Below are positions 35,561 through 46,430 of a DNA stretch of 64,000 nucleotides, piece after piece. This DNA comes from Dryomyza anilis (Eukaryota > Arthropoda > Insecta > Diptera > Dryomyzidae), in the NCBI GenBank assembly GCA_951804985.1, contig OX638133.1, positions 2,686,501 through 2,750,500 on the forward strand. Direction: 5' to 3'. Numbering within the stretch: the stretch's first letter is position 1; every line of letters begins with the position of its first letter. The notes under the pieces were generated by a model that did no database searches, was not told the DNA's origin, and saw nothing but the letters and a program-made list of their open reading frames with translations. A program made the position numbers and the translations under genes.

Positions 35561-36198
35561 ACACAGTTAAAAAACTGTATCCCAAAAAATCTTGAACGTA
35601 ATTGTCTAGATTAATTTTAGTACTCTAATGAACGAATTACATAGAAATGTTTAAGAAAATATTTTTTTCGTTTCAATTGGGTGTTGGTACACAGAAAAAA
35701 AATGTACATCAGTTTTTTTTTATTGAAAAATTTGTAAGAAATATTTCAATCAATTAATTTATTTTGAAAAAAATATATTAGTTCAAATATATTCATGATA
35801 TTGAATATTATATTCATAAATTTATGAACAAATTCAACAATATGACGATTCAAATTCATTGTATAGAATATTTCGTTCTTCACTACACAGAAAAAAATAA
35901 TCGACGTAAATACAGCAATCAAAATTAATTGTAGACCATTCATTGGTCTAGCAATGATATTTTTGCATTTTTCGTGTATTGAACAAACACATTCGCTAAA
36001 AATCAGTGATGCCAACTTGGTGGATTTCCCGCTAAATCTGGTGTGTTTTAAAAAATAAAACGCGAAAAAAAATGTACGGTGGACAGTGGGTTTTTTTGGT
36101 GGGTTTTTAGATTCGACACAGAGTACAACCTTTCCTGGAACAGCAATACAGAGGTATTTGTATGTTTTTGGACCGAAGTTGTTAACGATTCGATTGTA

Positions 36199-36768
36199 TC
36201 GGGTTTCTCAACAGGGACGCTACAAAAGTAGAGCGCAGGGACAGCAAACGACGTCATATTTCTTGCCGCTCTTTTGACATTTCTCTTCAGTAAGGTTTGC
36301 CATTTCATGATGAAAGGATATAAGAGCTAACAACGAGTCGAAATTATAAAAATTTACTACCGAAATTCGGAGTCACGAAATGGTCCAGTCGATTGGCCGC
36401 CTCGGTCGTGCGATTTGACGCCGTTAGACTATTTCCTGTGGGGCTACGTCAAGTCTATGGTCTATGCCAACAAGCCAACGACGATTGATGAACTTCGTAC
36501 GAATATCGAACGTGAAATTGCAGCAGTATCGGCCGATTTATGCTTGAAAACTGTCGAAAATTGGGTTCAGCGTCTGTACTTCTGAAGGCGTGCCCGTGGT
36601 GGCCATGCAAAAGAAATCGAGTTCCATACATAATGGCATTGAACGTACTTTTACAGGAATAAAGAATTTCATTGTTGGATATCAATGAAATTCTTTATTC
36701 CTGTAAAACTGTTTTTGTTTTATTTAAAAAAAACTTTTGTATTGTAGCTCTCTTATTGAAAACCCCTT
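36199..36768 (+). mobile_element. Deleted mariner-like element (innermost)
   Basis: TA flanks at 36197-36198 and 36769-36770. Left end GGGTTTCTCAACAGGGACGC, right end the complement of AAGGGGTTTTCAATAAGAGA. It retains the start of the transposase (degraded, 36305-36370) joined directly to its last 70 codons, so the middle is deleted. It is the only copy here with both true left and right ends plus 3' coding sequence, and it identifies the source of the mini-copies at 10646, 52587 and 58951. Confidence 0.85.
36373..36585 (+). pseudogene. Mariner-type transposase, C-terminal remnant
   Basis: Seventy codons in one frame, ending TGA, start SRNGPVDWPPRSCDLTPLDY and continue FLWGYVKS. CDLTPLD(Y/F) holds the last catalytic aspartate of Tc1/mariner transposases. 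The other two acidic residues and the DNA-binding domain are missing through the internal deletion, so it cannot be active. Confidence 0.85.
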
Positions 36769-38859
36769 TATAAAGACGAATTCGGGCCCAACCTATTTCA
36801 GGATTTAGTGCATTTCGTTATGTTTTCTATTTGTTTAGATCCGTAACTTGGTATTTAAATAAAATACTATATGCATATCGTCGAGGTGGTAAGACTCGTC
36901 AATACAATTTTTACAAAAACTTATTTTTAAATATATTTTTCTTAAAATTATAAAAATTAAAACCATTTAAATACCATGTTCGCATTAATGTATGCCAATG
37001 TCGGTCTAATAGATTAGAAACCGTCGGATACAAAAGTATTTTTGTAAACCTATTATTAAAATTTTCAAATCTAGTTGGTGACTTCTACAATGCGATATGT
37101 TCGAATTAAATTAAGAATAATCGAGAAACAGAAAAAACTTGAACCGATGCCACAATGAATCACTTTTTTTCTCGGATTGAGTTTAAGACTTATTCGAGAT
37201 TTATAAGTGCTTCGAGACATGGCAGACTGAAGTCAGTTTTATCCGAAAAATGTTGTTGTCCTTAAATTTTAAATTATTGCTAATTCCTAGTTAAATGTAA
37301 ATGCAAATAAAATTCGATGAAAAACGAACTGTCTTTTATTAAATTAATTTTCTTCAATTACTTAAAAGAAAAATGAATACAGAAAATAACAAAAAATACA
37401 TAAAAATATTTTCAAATACCTAAAATTGTTCTTTTCCAGAAAAAATGGGTCATTTTGACCCAATTTGTCCAGAAGGGTTAAGAAATACATATTCGTGGCC
37501 AGTTCATGTTTGTCAAGTAAAGAACAATACTTTATTATGTTAATGTGATATTTTTACGTTATTTGTCATTGTGAACCAATTCTGTATACAAATTTTAAAA
37601 ATGTATTAAAACGGTGGGTTTCGCTTCAAAAAAACGGGTTTATTGCCTCGATTTGGTGGGTTTTGCTTTTGAAAAGTTGGCAACACTACTAAAAATGTTC
37701 TTTGCGTCCAAAAATATACCAATAAATGATTTTGCTTAAGTAGCAAATTATTTAATTGGTATGGTCGACGTTTTAAAAGCAATTTCGTATTTTCACAGTA
37801 TTCTTATAATTCTTTTTTAGTTTATTAAAAAAGAATAATATACATTCTTGTGAAAGTATATAACAAATATACTTTTCTGATGATGAAGCATAATTAAATA
37901 TGCAACTATTGCCATCATCATCATTTTAACGACACCAATAGAGTATGATCAAACTCTATAAGCGTTTCTTTTGACATGAACCAAATGTGAACTGATATGC
38001 GCGCCAACCGCCAACATAAAATTCTTATTCTAAGCGAATTCCACCAATTTCACGAATTCCACTAAATTCACCAGCGCTGTAAGCGAGTACATGAACACAT
38101 ACCACGCACTTTTATAGCGACCACTCACTGCTATAGCGACAACTCACTGCTATGACATCAACGTGGTATGCGAATACACATAGCTGTTGCCAGCAAATGC
38201 GATTGCTAATATGATGAATGTGTACGCTAATACAATTAATAATTTAGTCGGCGCAGTTTTAGCAATAATTTGATTGTGTTGATGAACGTTTTTAGCTATA
38301 TTTACGATTTTTTTCTTTCTCTGTATGATGTTCGATAGTGTGAATAAGTTCATATATATAATGAATGCATTCATCAATATGTCATTCAATGAGCGGTGGT
38401 ATCAATATCATAAATCTGGTAGTTGGTAGAAAAATTCATAATATTTATGAATAAATTCCTCATATTGATGTTTTTTTTCTGTGATGACCGAAAATGTCAG
38501 TTCCATGAACCTATTAGTAGAAATTTCATTTTTATCGAATGACTTTTGTTGTTACAACTAAACTTTTCTTTTTCTTCCGACCTCAATCAGAACAATTTTT
38601 CAATTATATATTCAGAATATATATTCAGTAATAAAAGAATTAGAAAAAATATTCTAGCAACCATTTCGAAATAACATCAGTTCAAGTATATGCCCACTTA
38701 AATAACTGCAAACTTATAATAAATATATTTTTACCGTGTTGTATTTTTAATGTACTACCTCTACTTAGTATCAAACTATATAAATTATTATTTATTCTTT
38801 TAAGAAATACTACAAACTTCTTTCAAAGTTCCCACGAAGTTATTTTTCTGCGTTTCGCT

Positions 38860-39330
38860 AAAATAAACTCACAGCAAACGTGAAGCACATGTTGCTGTTA
38901 CTGTTCCTTGCGTTGCCACATTGAGAGCTCTCAGTTATTTTTCCACAGCTGGCTGTCTTTCGCACTAAGCTGCTCATCCGACTGCTGCTGCTGCTGAAGT
39001 TCCTCGACTTATAGACCGACGACTGCTGCACGGACGAAGTTCCTTCCGTCAGACCAAGTGTTGCATTTCTTTTGTCCGTGTGCAGGCGCCTTCGTGTGTC
39101 TGTCCTGCCAGCCTTCAACCTGCATCCATGCAGACTACACATTTTGTGTGCTATTCCAGTACTGGTCGTTGCGCCAAAAGTTTCTACACAACTCTCGGTA
39201 AACTACACAAACTGCGAACATGATACGGACAAAAGTTTTTACATTAAATTTTTAAAGAACTTCCGCGCGCGTCCTGCTTTTGCATTCCCAAGTAATTTGT
39301 ATCGCAGAAAAGTGCAGAACAGTGCAATTT
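38860..39330. other. Unique GC-richer island
   Basis: Balanced composition, CTGCTGCTGCTG at 38981-38994 and several CCTGCCAGCC-like words. Small frames on both strands have no domain. Non-coding or regulatory DNA is likely. Confidence 0.4.
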
Positions 39331-40444
39331 AGTTTTGTTTCGTATTTATTTTAATATTATGCTATTTAATTTATGCATTTAAATTTCCAAAACATTAAAT
39401 GCGAAATTTAAGCACATTTTATAAACTTTTCAATGCATCTTTCGTGCAGTTTTTAATTGGTCCTGCGGATACTGCTATCTAAGATTAATGACTGATTCCT
39501 AGAGCTTGTCACGGCACATAAATCATTTGTTAATGTCAGCTAGTTTTTTTTTTGCATGGCGCCCCCAATGCAGCACACAATGCGCTTTAAGAAAGTTCAG
39601 CAAACTTTGGACTTTTTGTAAGGCTACGGGGAACGTAATTTGTATACGTCGAAATTATAATCAAGACCTTGAACCGTACAACGGAATGAAAAATAATGAA
39701 ACTCCTAACTTGAAATATTTTTTTTAAATGTGTCTTCTGGAAATAAAATTCATGGGAAATTGAATTAATTCGTAAAATTCTAATTAGAAAATTATTTTTC
39801 GAAATATTTTTTTTTTATTATGTACTCTGTACATAATCAGAAAATAGTACTTATTCGAGAATAAGAAGAATGCAAAATTCATAGTGATATTCAGTTCTGA
39901 TGTGGCTATACCTTTGTAAAAGGATTTATTCAAGATTTTTTTAAAAACTACTTTTGAAAAGTGAAAAAAATGTTTTATTGTAAAAAGTTATGAATAATTT
40001 TTCAATTAATAATTTATCAATTAAATTTTCTCAACAAATATTTTTGTTATATAAAATAAAAAAAAAACCAAATAAACTGTCAAGAACAACACTTTACCAC
40101 AGGAAAAAATATTCAATGTTCATGAATTAAAAGATCAATATGAATTTAGATAATAAGAATTAATTGGAATAAGGAATACGCTTTTTCTTAAATTTTTATT
40201 TCAGAAAATATATACCACATAAAAAAAAATTCAAATAAAAATGATTTAATTTTTTTTTATTGTTAGGTAAATATTTTTTAACATTTTTTTCGGAAAAAAA
40301 TACTTTTTTTATTAATTAAAAAAAAATTGTTTGAAAAATTATTGAAAAATATTTGATGTTGGATAATTAAAAAATAATTCACAAAAACCTAAACTTAATT
40401 AAAAAAAACTTGTTTCCCACGAATATATCTTTCTTAAATAAATT
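39331..40444. other. AT-rich intergenic DNA, no feature
   Basis: Long A/T runs, no partner sequences recognised in the window. Confidence 0.45.
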
Positions 40445-40891
40445 TTAAAATGTTTTTAATTTTTTTTTATCCAATAACTTTAAAATATATTTAACTCTGC
40501 AGCCTATACGTAGCAAATTGCTGCACGCAACAAAAAATCTTGAGTTGATGCAGTTTTTGCATTCTTTGATTTTGGTTCTTTCTTCAATGCACATAATTCT
40601 TATTGTGTTCATTGGAAAAGAAAAACTTTTGCGACTTGAAATGTAGAATCGGCAGAGAAAGATCGCTGATGAAGGGGCTTGGCGGCCTTTGAAACAGCTA
40701 TACGATCTGCCACTCAATGCATTTTGCCAATCGTTTGTTGTTTTATTTGTTGGTACAAAACACCCAATTTGTACCGACTGGACCTTGAGCACGTTCAGAC
40801 AATATCTTATATTTAATTATCGATAACACTGTGTGGCATAATTAGAACTCCAATTTAAATCAAAAATGTAGTATAAACTAATACCCCTACA

Positions 40892-41293
40892 CACAGAAAA
40901 AATATACATCATATTGATGAATTCCGTTCTTCAAACCATGATTCATTATTCAAACCAATCATCAAACCATGAATAACCATTCATAATATTTATGACTAAC
41001 GCCATCAATGTTATAAATGATATCATAAATATGAAGTAACTGTCGAACTTTATGTGAAGAATACGTTTCATCATATTAATTTTTTCGAATTATTTTATAA
41101 TTTGTTTAACAAATTCATCAATATGACAATTCAAATTCATTGTATTGAATATTTTGTTCATATATATTAATGAATGCATTCATTAATATGTCATTTAATG
41201 AACGGTGGTATCAATATGATGAATCTGGTAGTTGGTGTAAAAATTCATAATATTTATGAATAAATTCATCATATTGAAGAATTTTTTTCCGTG
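40892..41293. mobile_element. MITE A, full-length copy 3
   Basis: About 400 bp with inverted ends CACAGAAAAAATATACATCA and (complement of right end) CACGGAAAAAAATTCTTCAA. The interior alternates ATTCATCATATTGA, TTATTCATAAATATTATGAA and GGTGGTATCAATATGATGAA. It is the reference for copies at 1556, 35692, 51582 and 53282. No coding capacity. Confidence 0.75.
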
Positions 41294-41299
41294 CACATC

Positions 41300-41884
41300 T
41301 AGGGTCCTAAAGATTCAAAGGATAACAAATATATTTAGTCATTTTGTAGCTAAATGGTACATGGTTTGTTTCTGATATCTATGGAGCGATTACAGTTTAC
41401 ATCCTAAGGATGAATTCTTTACGTTTGTATCTTAATGTTTTACCACTATTTTAATAGAATTCTCATAACAAATCCCGTTAAGAAGTTATAACCCGTAAAA
41501 GAAGTTAAAAAACTATATTTGGAGAAAATATTCGCCTTTCAAAATGAGGGTCTCCAAAGAACTAAAACGTACCATTTCAGATATATAAGTCTAATAATAA
41601 CGAACTTAATAACAATTTTGGTAATTTTCACTGCTATTGTTTTTTAACATTTTTTTTACAAATGTATCCCACGCCCTCTTACCCGCCCAACCGATCGAGA
41701 GGCACATCCGCATATCGCGCGGATTGGTGACCGTTTCTTGAGCAGCCCGAGCTGGTCAGATTCACGAGAATTCACGAGTTAACTACAGATAAATATCATC
41801 AGTTAACTAAAAAAAAGTCTCATTAAAGTAAACAAAGTCTAATTAAGTATTTAGGTGTTGAACGATATTATTTTTTGACTTCGT
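41300..41884. other. AT-rich sequence; possible LINE 3' region
   Basis: The stretch just left of the LINE fragment (41660-41884) may be its 3' untranslated part, but there is no second copy to confirm this. The rest shows nothing. Confidence 0.3.
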
Positions 41885-42386
41885 CTATCGAGTCAGAAAT
41901 AAAGAAAATAATAAAAATTGTTTTTGAACTGATTTAATAGTGTCATTATGTATATTATAGTGTGGGTTCCAAACAATGGATGCATATTCCAAAATGGGAC
42001 GTACAAGTGAGGTATAAAGCAATTTCGTCGTATATGGATCGTCAAACTCTCTAGACCAGCATTTTATAAATCCTAAAACACCTTTAGCTTTATTTGTCAT
42101 TTTATTAATGTGTAGATGAAAACGAAGCTTAGGGTCCTTTGATACTCCTAAGTCGTCAAAGGTTGAAACTGTATCTAAATTAATTCCCGAAATGCTGTAA
42201 CTTATATAAACAGGGCATCTACGAGAGTAGGTCATTTGCTTACATTTCTTGAGATTAAGGTTAAGGTGGTTAAGTACACCAATCTTCTAACCTATTTAGA
42301 TCTTCTTGAATGCAACATTGCTGTACTGCTTCGTTAAATGAATTGAATAATTTGACATCATCTGCATACATCAAAATTCTACAAAA
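41885..42386 (-). pseudogene. Non-LTR retrotransposon reverse transcriptase, broken fragment
   Basis: On the minus strand the frame opens with FCRILMYADDVKLFNSF, where YADD (42357-42368) is the catalytic box of LINE reverse transcriptases. It continues to LNRLEDWC, then shifts by one base near 42265-42270 into LNLNLKKCKQMTYSR. The second frame carries the thumb-region pattern DLGVSKDPKLRF, LGFIKCW and LVRPILEYASIVW typical of Jockey/CR1-group elements. Endonuclease, the N-terminal RT and ORF1 are missing. It is 5'-truncated, frameshifted and dead. Confidence 0.85.
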
Positions 42387-42669
42387 TTAAAGCCATTTAT
42401 GACTGTAGTTGTGAACTCTAACAGATTGGTACATGTTGATCTACCTTTCAATTGTGACTTTGATTTCGAAAATGGCATCGGTTATTTCATATTTCCTTTA
42501 GCGTTTGAGATATAGCCCATTTCAAATTGTCTCTGGTATTATTTTTAATATTCTAACCAATGATTAAAATAAAATTATATTTTCTAAATTAGATACGGAG
42601 AATCTTACGCTATAATACAAAAATATTTAGTTTGGGATATAGGCAAAAGAAAATTAAAACACTACAAAA

Positions 42670-43065
42670 AATGTTACTGTCAGTCTTGTTGTCTGAATAC
42701 ACAGAAACTTGAGAAATACTGGTCAGAAAGTGATGATTTTTTTATTTTTTAAATAAGTTTGAACCAAAAGTAATTATGAGTTCGAAAATGAGCCAAATCC
42801 ATACACGGACACACTTACCTACCAAACAAGTCACCTTTTTAGTTACTTTTTTAGAAACCAATAAATTTTAACTAAAAATAATTGTTGCAAAAATGTGCGT
42901 GATCGCCCCACATTTTTTTACAACATTTTCCTTCTTTTTTTTTTTTTTAAAGTGGACTTTTAGTCGTAAATTATTTAAAACAAATCTATGATATATTTTT
43001 ACAAATCTGCATATTTGTATGTTTTAAAAATAGGCGTCGTCCGTCCACTTTTTATTCTACATTTT
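42670..43065 (-). repeat. Dispersed repeat P, diverged copy
   Basis: Blocks GTCTGAATACACAGAAACTTGAGAA (broken into shorter exact pieces), ATGAGCCAAATCCATACACGG and GTGCGTGATCGCCCCACATT correspond in order to 45340-45610. It is directly followed by a second, better copy. Confidence 0.6.
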
Positions 43066-43067
43066 TA

Positions 43068-43342
43068 TACCCTACACCTATGAGGTACAGGGTATATTAA
43101 CTTTGTGCATATATTGTAACGCCCCTTAGGAGGCGTGTCCGGTATGGAAAAGTATATATATTCTTGATCAGCATCACTACCCGAGTTCGTTTAGCCATGT
43201 CCGTCTTGCTGTCTTGCTGTCCGAATACAGAATAATTTGAGAAATACTGATCAGAATGCGATGAAATTTCGTCTCAATATATTTTAGGAACGTAGGAACT
43301 GAGGAACTGTAGGAACTGAGTTTGAAAATGAGCCAAATCGGT
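43068..43342 (-). repeat. Dispersed repeat P, copy cut by the gap
   Basis: Starts ATACCCTACACCTATGAGG and matches 45152-45440 nearly base for base up to CCAAATCGGT, where the N run begins. Confidence 0.85.
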
Positions 43343-43542
43343 NNNNNNNNNNNNNNNNNNNNNNNNNNNNNNNNNNNNNNNNNNNNNNNNNNNNNNNNNN
43401 NNNNNNNNNNNNNNNNNNNNNNNNNNNNNNNNNNNNNNNNNNNNNNNNNNNNNNNNNNNNNNNNNNNNNNNNNNNNNNNNNNNNNNNNNNNNNNNNNNNN
43501 NNNNNNNNNNNNNNNNNNNNNNNNNNNNNNNNNNNNNNNNNN
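43343..43542. other. Assembly gap (200 N)
   Basis: Exactly 200 N. It joins the inside of repeat P to the inside of MITE C, so sequence is certainly missing; 200 is a conventional placeholder and the true size is unknown. Confidence 0.99.
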
Positions 43543-43656
43543 GACATTGCCATTGAGTTTATATGAAAAGATTTATTTTTTGTATACTATTAAATCAATA
43601 ATTGTCCTATTGATCAATTTTAATGGGATTTGAAGGAATTTTTTCTGGGTGTATGG
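43543..43656 (+). mobile_element. MITE C, right half after the gap
   Basis: GACATTGCCATTGAGTTTAT through TTTTTTCTGGGTGTA matches the second half of 56471-56696. The first half lies in the gap. Confidence 0.8.
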
Positions 43657-43659
43657 AAA

Positions 43660-44267
43660 TTATCGAGATTTTTACATTTATTGAACTTCAATATTTTACA
43701 AATTTGATTTTTCGATCTGATTTTTTTTTATTCCATTGAGAAGACTTCAGCTTATTTTTTTAAATAAACCTAAAAGCATTCGGATGGAATTGATCTAAGT
43801 CAAACTAAAAAATATAAATTTTAAGGTGCGCATATTATTATTGTATAACATCTATGATTTTCTTAATTAAATAAAAGTACACATTTTATATCAAACTAAA
43901 TCTATAATTCTATACTTCCTCTTAGTTTATTTCTGCATATGACTTTTTAAATCCGAATTTAAAATATGAAAATGTAGTAGATGAACTCCATTTGACTCTA
44001 CTGTAGAATGCTAAAGAAAACCCTTTGAAAGAGATACATTTTTGCAAATCATTATGAAAACACGATAATATATAAGATAAAGGTTTCATTTTTTTGCAAG
44101 CTTATTTTATATGTTTATAATCAGAAAATGTAATTTTTCAAGTAAAGTGAAAAAATTGTGACTTTTTAAATTTCTTTTTTTTTTGTAATGATTTGAATTT
44201 TCTGTGTCCATATTTCGTATTCGTATTTTTGTCCCCTAAACTTCATTATCTCGTTACGATATCTAAT
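43660..44267. other. AT-rich sequence, no feature
   Basis: Nothing recognised. Confidence 0.4.
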
Positions 44268-44413
44268 AGGGTGAGAGTTTTTTATGGGAAATGTTTTACT
44301 CTCGTTGGTTTACCATGTTTTCTATTAAAAAGTTGTTTGCAGTCGCTGGGGATCGAACCGGGGACCTTTCGGCTCGTAGTCCAACGCACTAACCATATGA
44401 GCTACTGACGCTA
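44268..44413 (-). mobile_element. tRNA-derived SINE, 5' fragment (copy 5)
   Basis: Keeps the tRNA-like head (on the minus strand AGCTCATATGGTTAGTGCG and CCCCGGTTCGATCCCC) and about 70 bp of body, with AAAACATTTCCC resembling the others. The B box GGTTCGATCCC is perfect. The rest of the body is missing. Confidence 0.7.
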
Positions 44414-44706
44414 CTACACCGAGAAAAAAAACTTAAAAATCACTTTAAAGTCCGCAAAGCACTTATAATTAAAAGTGTACATGTAAAAAAAAAACACCCG
44501 TATTCGAATACCATTGACTATATTTCTCTTTATTGATCTTTGTTGTAATTCGTAGCATTTCCGATATCCCTTATATATGTAAAATTATTAAATCGTGGCA
44601 GTAAATCAGTAAATCTACTGGCACGAAGATCAATTGTGTTTAATTTTAATGCGATAAAATTCAATTTTAAGTGTTGCATTTTAATTTTCCAAACCTTTAA
44701 TTGAAT

Positions 44707-45004
44707 AGCAGCGGTAGCTCAGTGGTTAGTGCGTTGGACTGCGAGCCGAAAGGGCCCCGGTGCAAGCCTGGACTGGGGTTAACAACATCTTTTCATAGAA
44801 ACATTTTTCTATATCGCGCTACCTCTTGGCAGTAAATGGCAAACCTACGAGAGTAAAACATTGCCTATGAAAAGTTCTCACCCGCCGTTCGGATTACTGT
44901 AGGTCCCACCACTTTGAGTACAATTATAACACGCACAGCTCAAAATGGTGAGAGAGCTCGCCCGAAGTTCTATACAGGACTGTAGCGCCAAACTATTATT
45001 ATAA
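44707..45004 (+). mobile_element. tRNA-derived SINE, full-length copy 3
   Basis: Head GCAGCGGTAGCTCAGTGGTT (A box TAGCTCAGTGG at 44715-44725), B box GGTGCAAGCCT at 44759-44769 (one change from GGTTCAAGCCT), body through GGTCCCACCACTTTGAGTAC, and tail CTATTATTATAAA. A length of about 298 bp makes it the best full-length reference in the window. The altered B box may weaken Pol III use. Confidence 0.88.
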
Positions 45005-45151
45005 ATTGAAATGCGTGAACTTTAAAATTTAAAGAGCATATATTTTAATTAATTCCTATAAAAAAAGAGGTGCGGAAAAAATGTATTCATCAAAAGAAAA
45101 AAAATATGGTTTGAAAAAAAGGCCCACAAAACTATTTTGTTTAATACAAAT

Positions 45152-45930
45152 ATTTATACCCTACACCTATGAGGTACAGGGTATATTAACTTTGTGCATA
45201 TATTGTAACGCCCCTTAGGAGGCGTGTCCGGTATGGAAAAGTATATATATTCTTGATCAGCATCACTACCCGAGTCCGTTTAGCCATGTCCGTCTGTCTG
45301 TCTGTCCGTCTTGCTGTCTTGCTGTCTTGCTGTCCGAATACAGAATAACTTGAGAAATACTGATCAGAATGCGATGAAATTTCGTCTCAATATATTTTAG
45401 CTAAAAGTAGGAACTGAGTTTGAAAATGAGCCAAATCGGTCAACGGACACGCCCACCTCCCATACAAGTCACTTTTATATAACTCTTTCGGAACTAATAA
45501 CTCGAAAAGTATTCAAGGTATAGTTATAAAATTTAAAATGCATTGTTAAAATTCACCTAAAAATATGTCGTCCAAAAATGGGCGTGATCCGCCCACATTT
45601 TTTTTTTATTATTTCCCGGGTTTTCATAGTGGAAATTTGATCCGTAAATTATTAAAATCAAATCTATGAAATATTAGCCTTGCAAAATTTTAAATATAGG
45701 CGTGGTCCGCCCAATTATATTTTCAATTTTTTTTTTTAGTTTTTTATATTTTATATAAATTTTTTAATTTATGGGGATATAAGACGTAAATTTCTGATAT
45801 ATGAATAATATTCTGAGGGTAAATATTCCCACCAATGGTGTAGGGTATTCCATAGTCGGGCCCGACCGACTATAAAAATCCGCCCCATGTGACCGAACTT
45901 ACCCATGTGACCTAACTTTCCCAACTCGTT
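45152..45930 (-). repeat. Dispersed repeat P, most complete copy
   Basis: From ATACCCTACACCTATGAGG to CCGACTATAAAAATCCGCCCC and CCCAACTCG. It contains GTCCGTCTGTCTGTCTGTCC and GTATATATATTCTTGATCAG. Relative to the 46755 copy it is inverted. From memory such phrases are common in Drosophila dispersed repeats; no protein is encoded. Confidence 0.75.
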
Positions 45931-46430
45931 TTTGTTCTTAATTGTACAAAAATAATGAAAAATTAATATAAAACTAAAAAAAATCGATAAAATTTCGGAA
46001 ATAATTTTATCTGAATTGACTGTAAAAATAATAATCGATTTAATAATCGATTTAAAGGCTGTCATAATCGGATGTAATAATCGATTTAACGGCTTGTTAA
46101 AACGTTTTAAACTCTACCATATCCGAATGTTAATTAAACCAAAAACAATTATTGGGTTAAACATATTTAATAATATATATTTCACATCATTTAAAGCAAA
46201 CAAAAATATATTAATTAAAGTTTTGTCAAAAAAAAAAAATACCCTTTCACAAAAATCCTCGCAAAAACGCGTTCAGTAAAATGCATTGTGCGACAGTGAA
46301 ATTAATAAGAACTGATGTTTCATTCATGAATAATGATAGCAGCATGAAAGGAGAAAGCACTGTTGTTTGTTGACAGTTGGTTGTCGTTTGATTAAGTACG
46401 ACACATTCACGTAATTACGAATGCATGCAG

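Larger units (their letters stand above)
36004..37688. mobile_element. hAT-like element with perfect 8-bp target duplication
   Basis: Begins CAGTGATGCCAACTT and ends AAGTTGGCAACACTA, an imperfect terminal inversion of hAT type (CAGTG..., ...CACTR). The identical 8-mer CTAAAAAT flanks both sides (35996-36003 and 37689-37696). Both ends continue with GGTGGGTTT/GGTGGATTT-like subterminal words. No hAT transposase is visible; 570 bp of the interior is the mariner below. Non-autonomous. Confidence 0.85.
35887..38324. mobile_element. MITE B, copy 2 (second shell)
   Basis: Left end ACAGAAAAAAATAATCGACG, right end the complement of ACAGAGAAAGAAAAAAATCG; both ends continue into GTAAATAYAGC. The left half matches 6836-7000. 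The right half (GTCGGCGCAGTTTTAGCAA) matches the other half of that copy. Its middle is broken by the hAT-like insertion, and 37800-38180 also holds unmatched sequence. Confidence 0.6.
35692..38485. mobile_element. MITE A, copy 2 (outermost shell of a four-level nest)
   Basis: Left half 35692-35882 starts ACACAGAAAAAAAATGTACA and reaches AATTCATTGTATAGAATATT. The right half 38326-38485 resumes at GTTCATATATATAATGAATG and ends TGATGTTTTTTTTCTGTG. Together they reproduce the order of the full copy at 40892-41293. The 2.4 kb between is other elements (B, hAT-like, mariner). Confidence 0.65.

Noticed and set aside
44707..44785. A genuine tRNA gene
   Set aside because: The tRNA-like head is followed by a conserved body and simple tail shared with four other loci, so it is a SINE.
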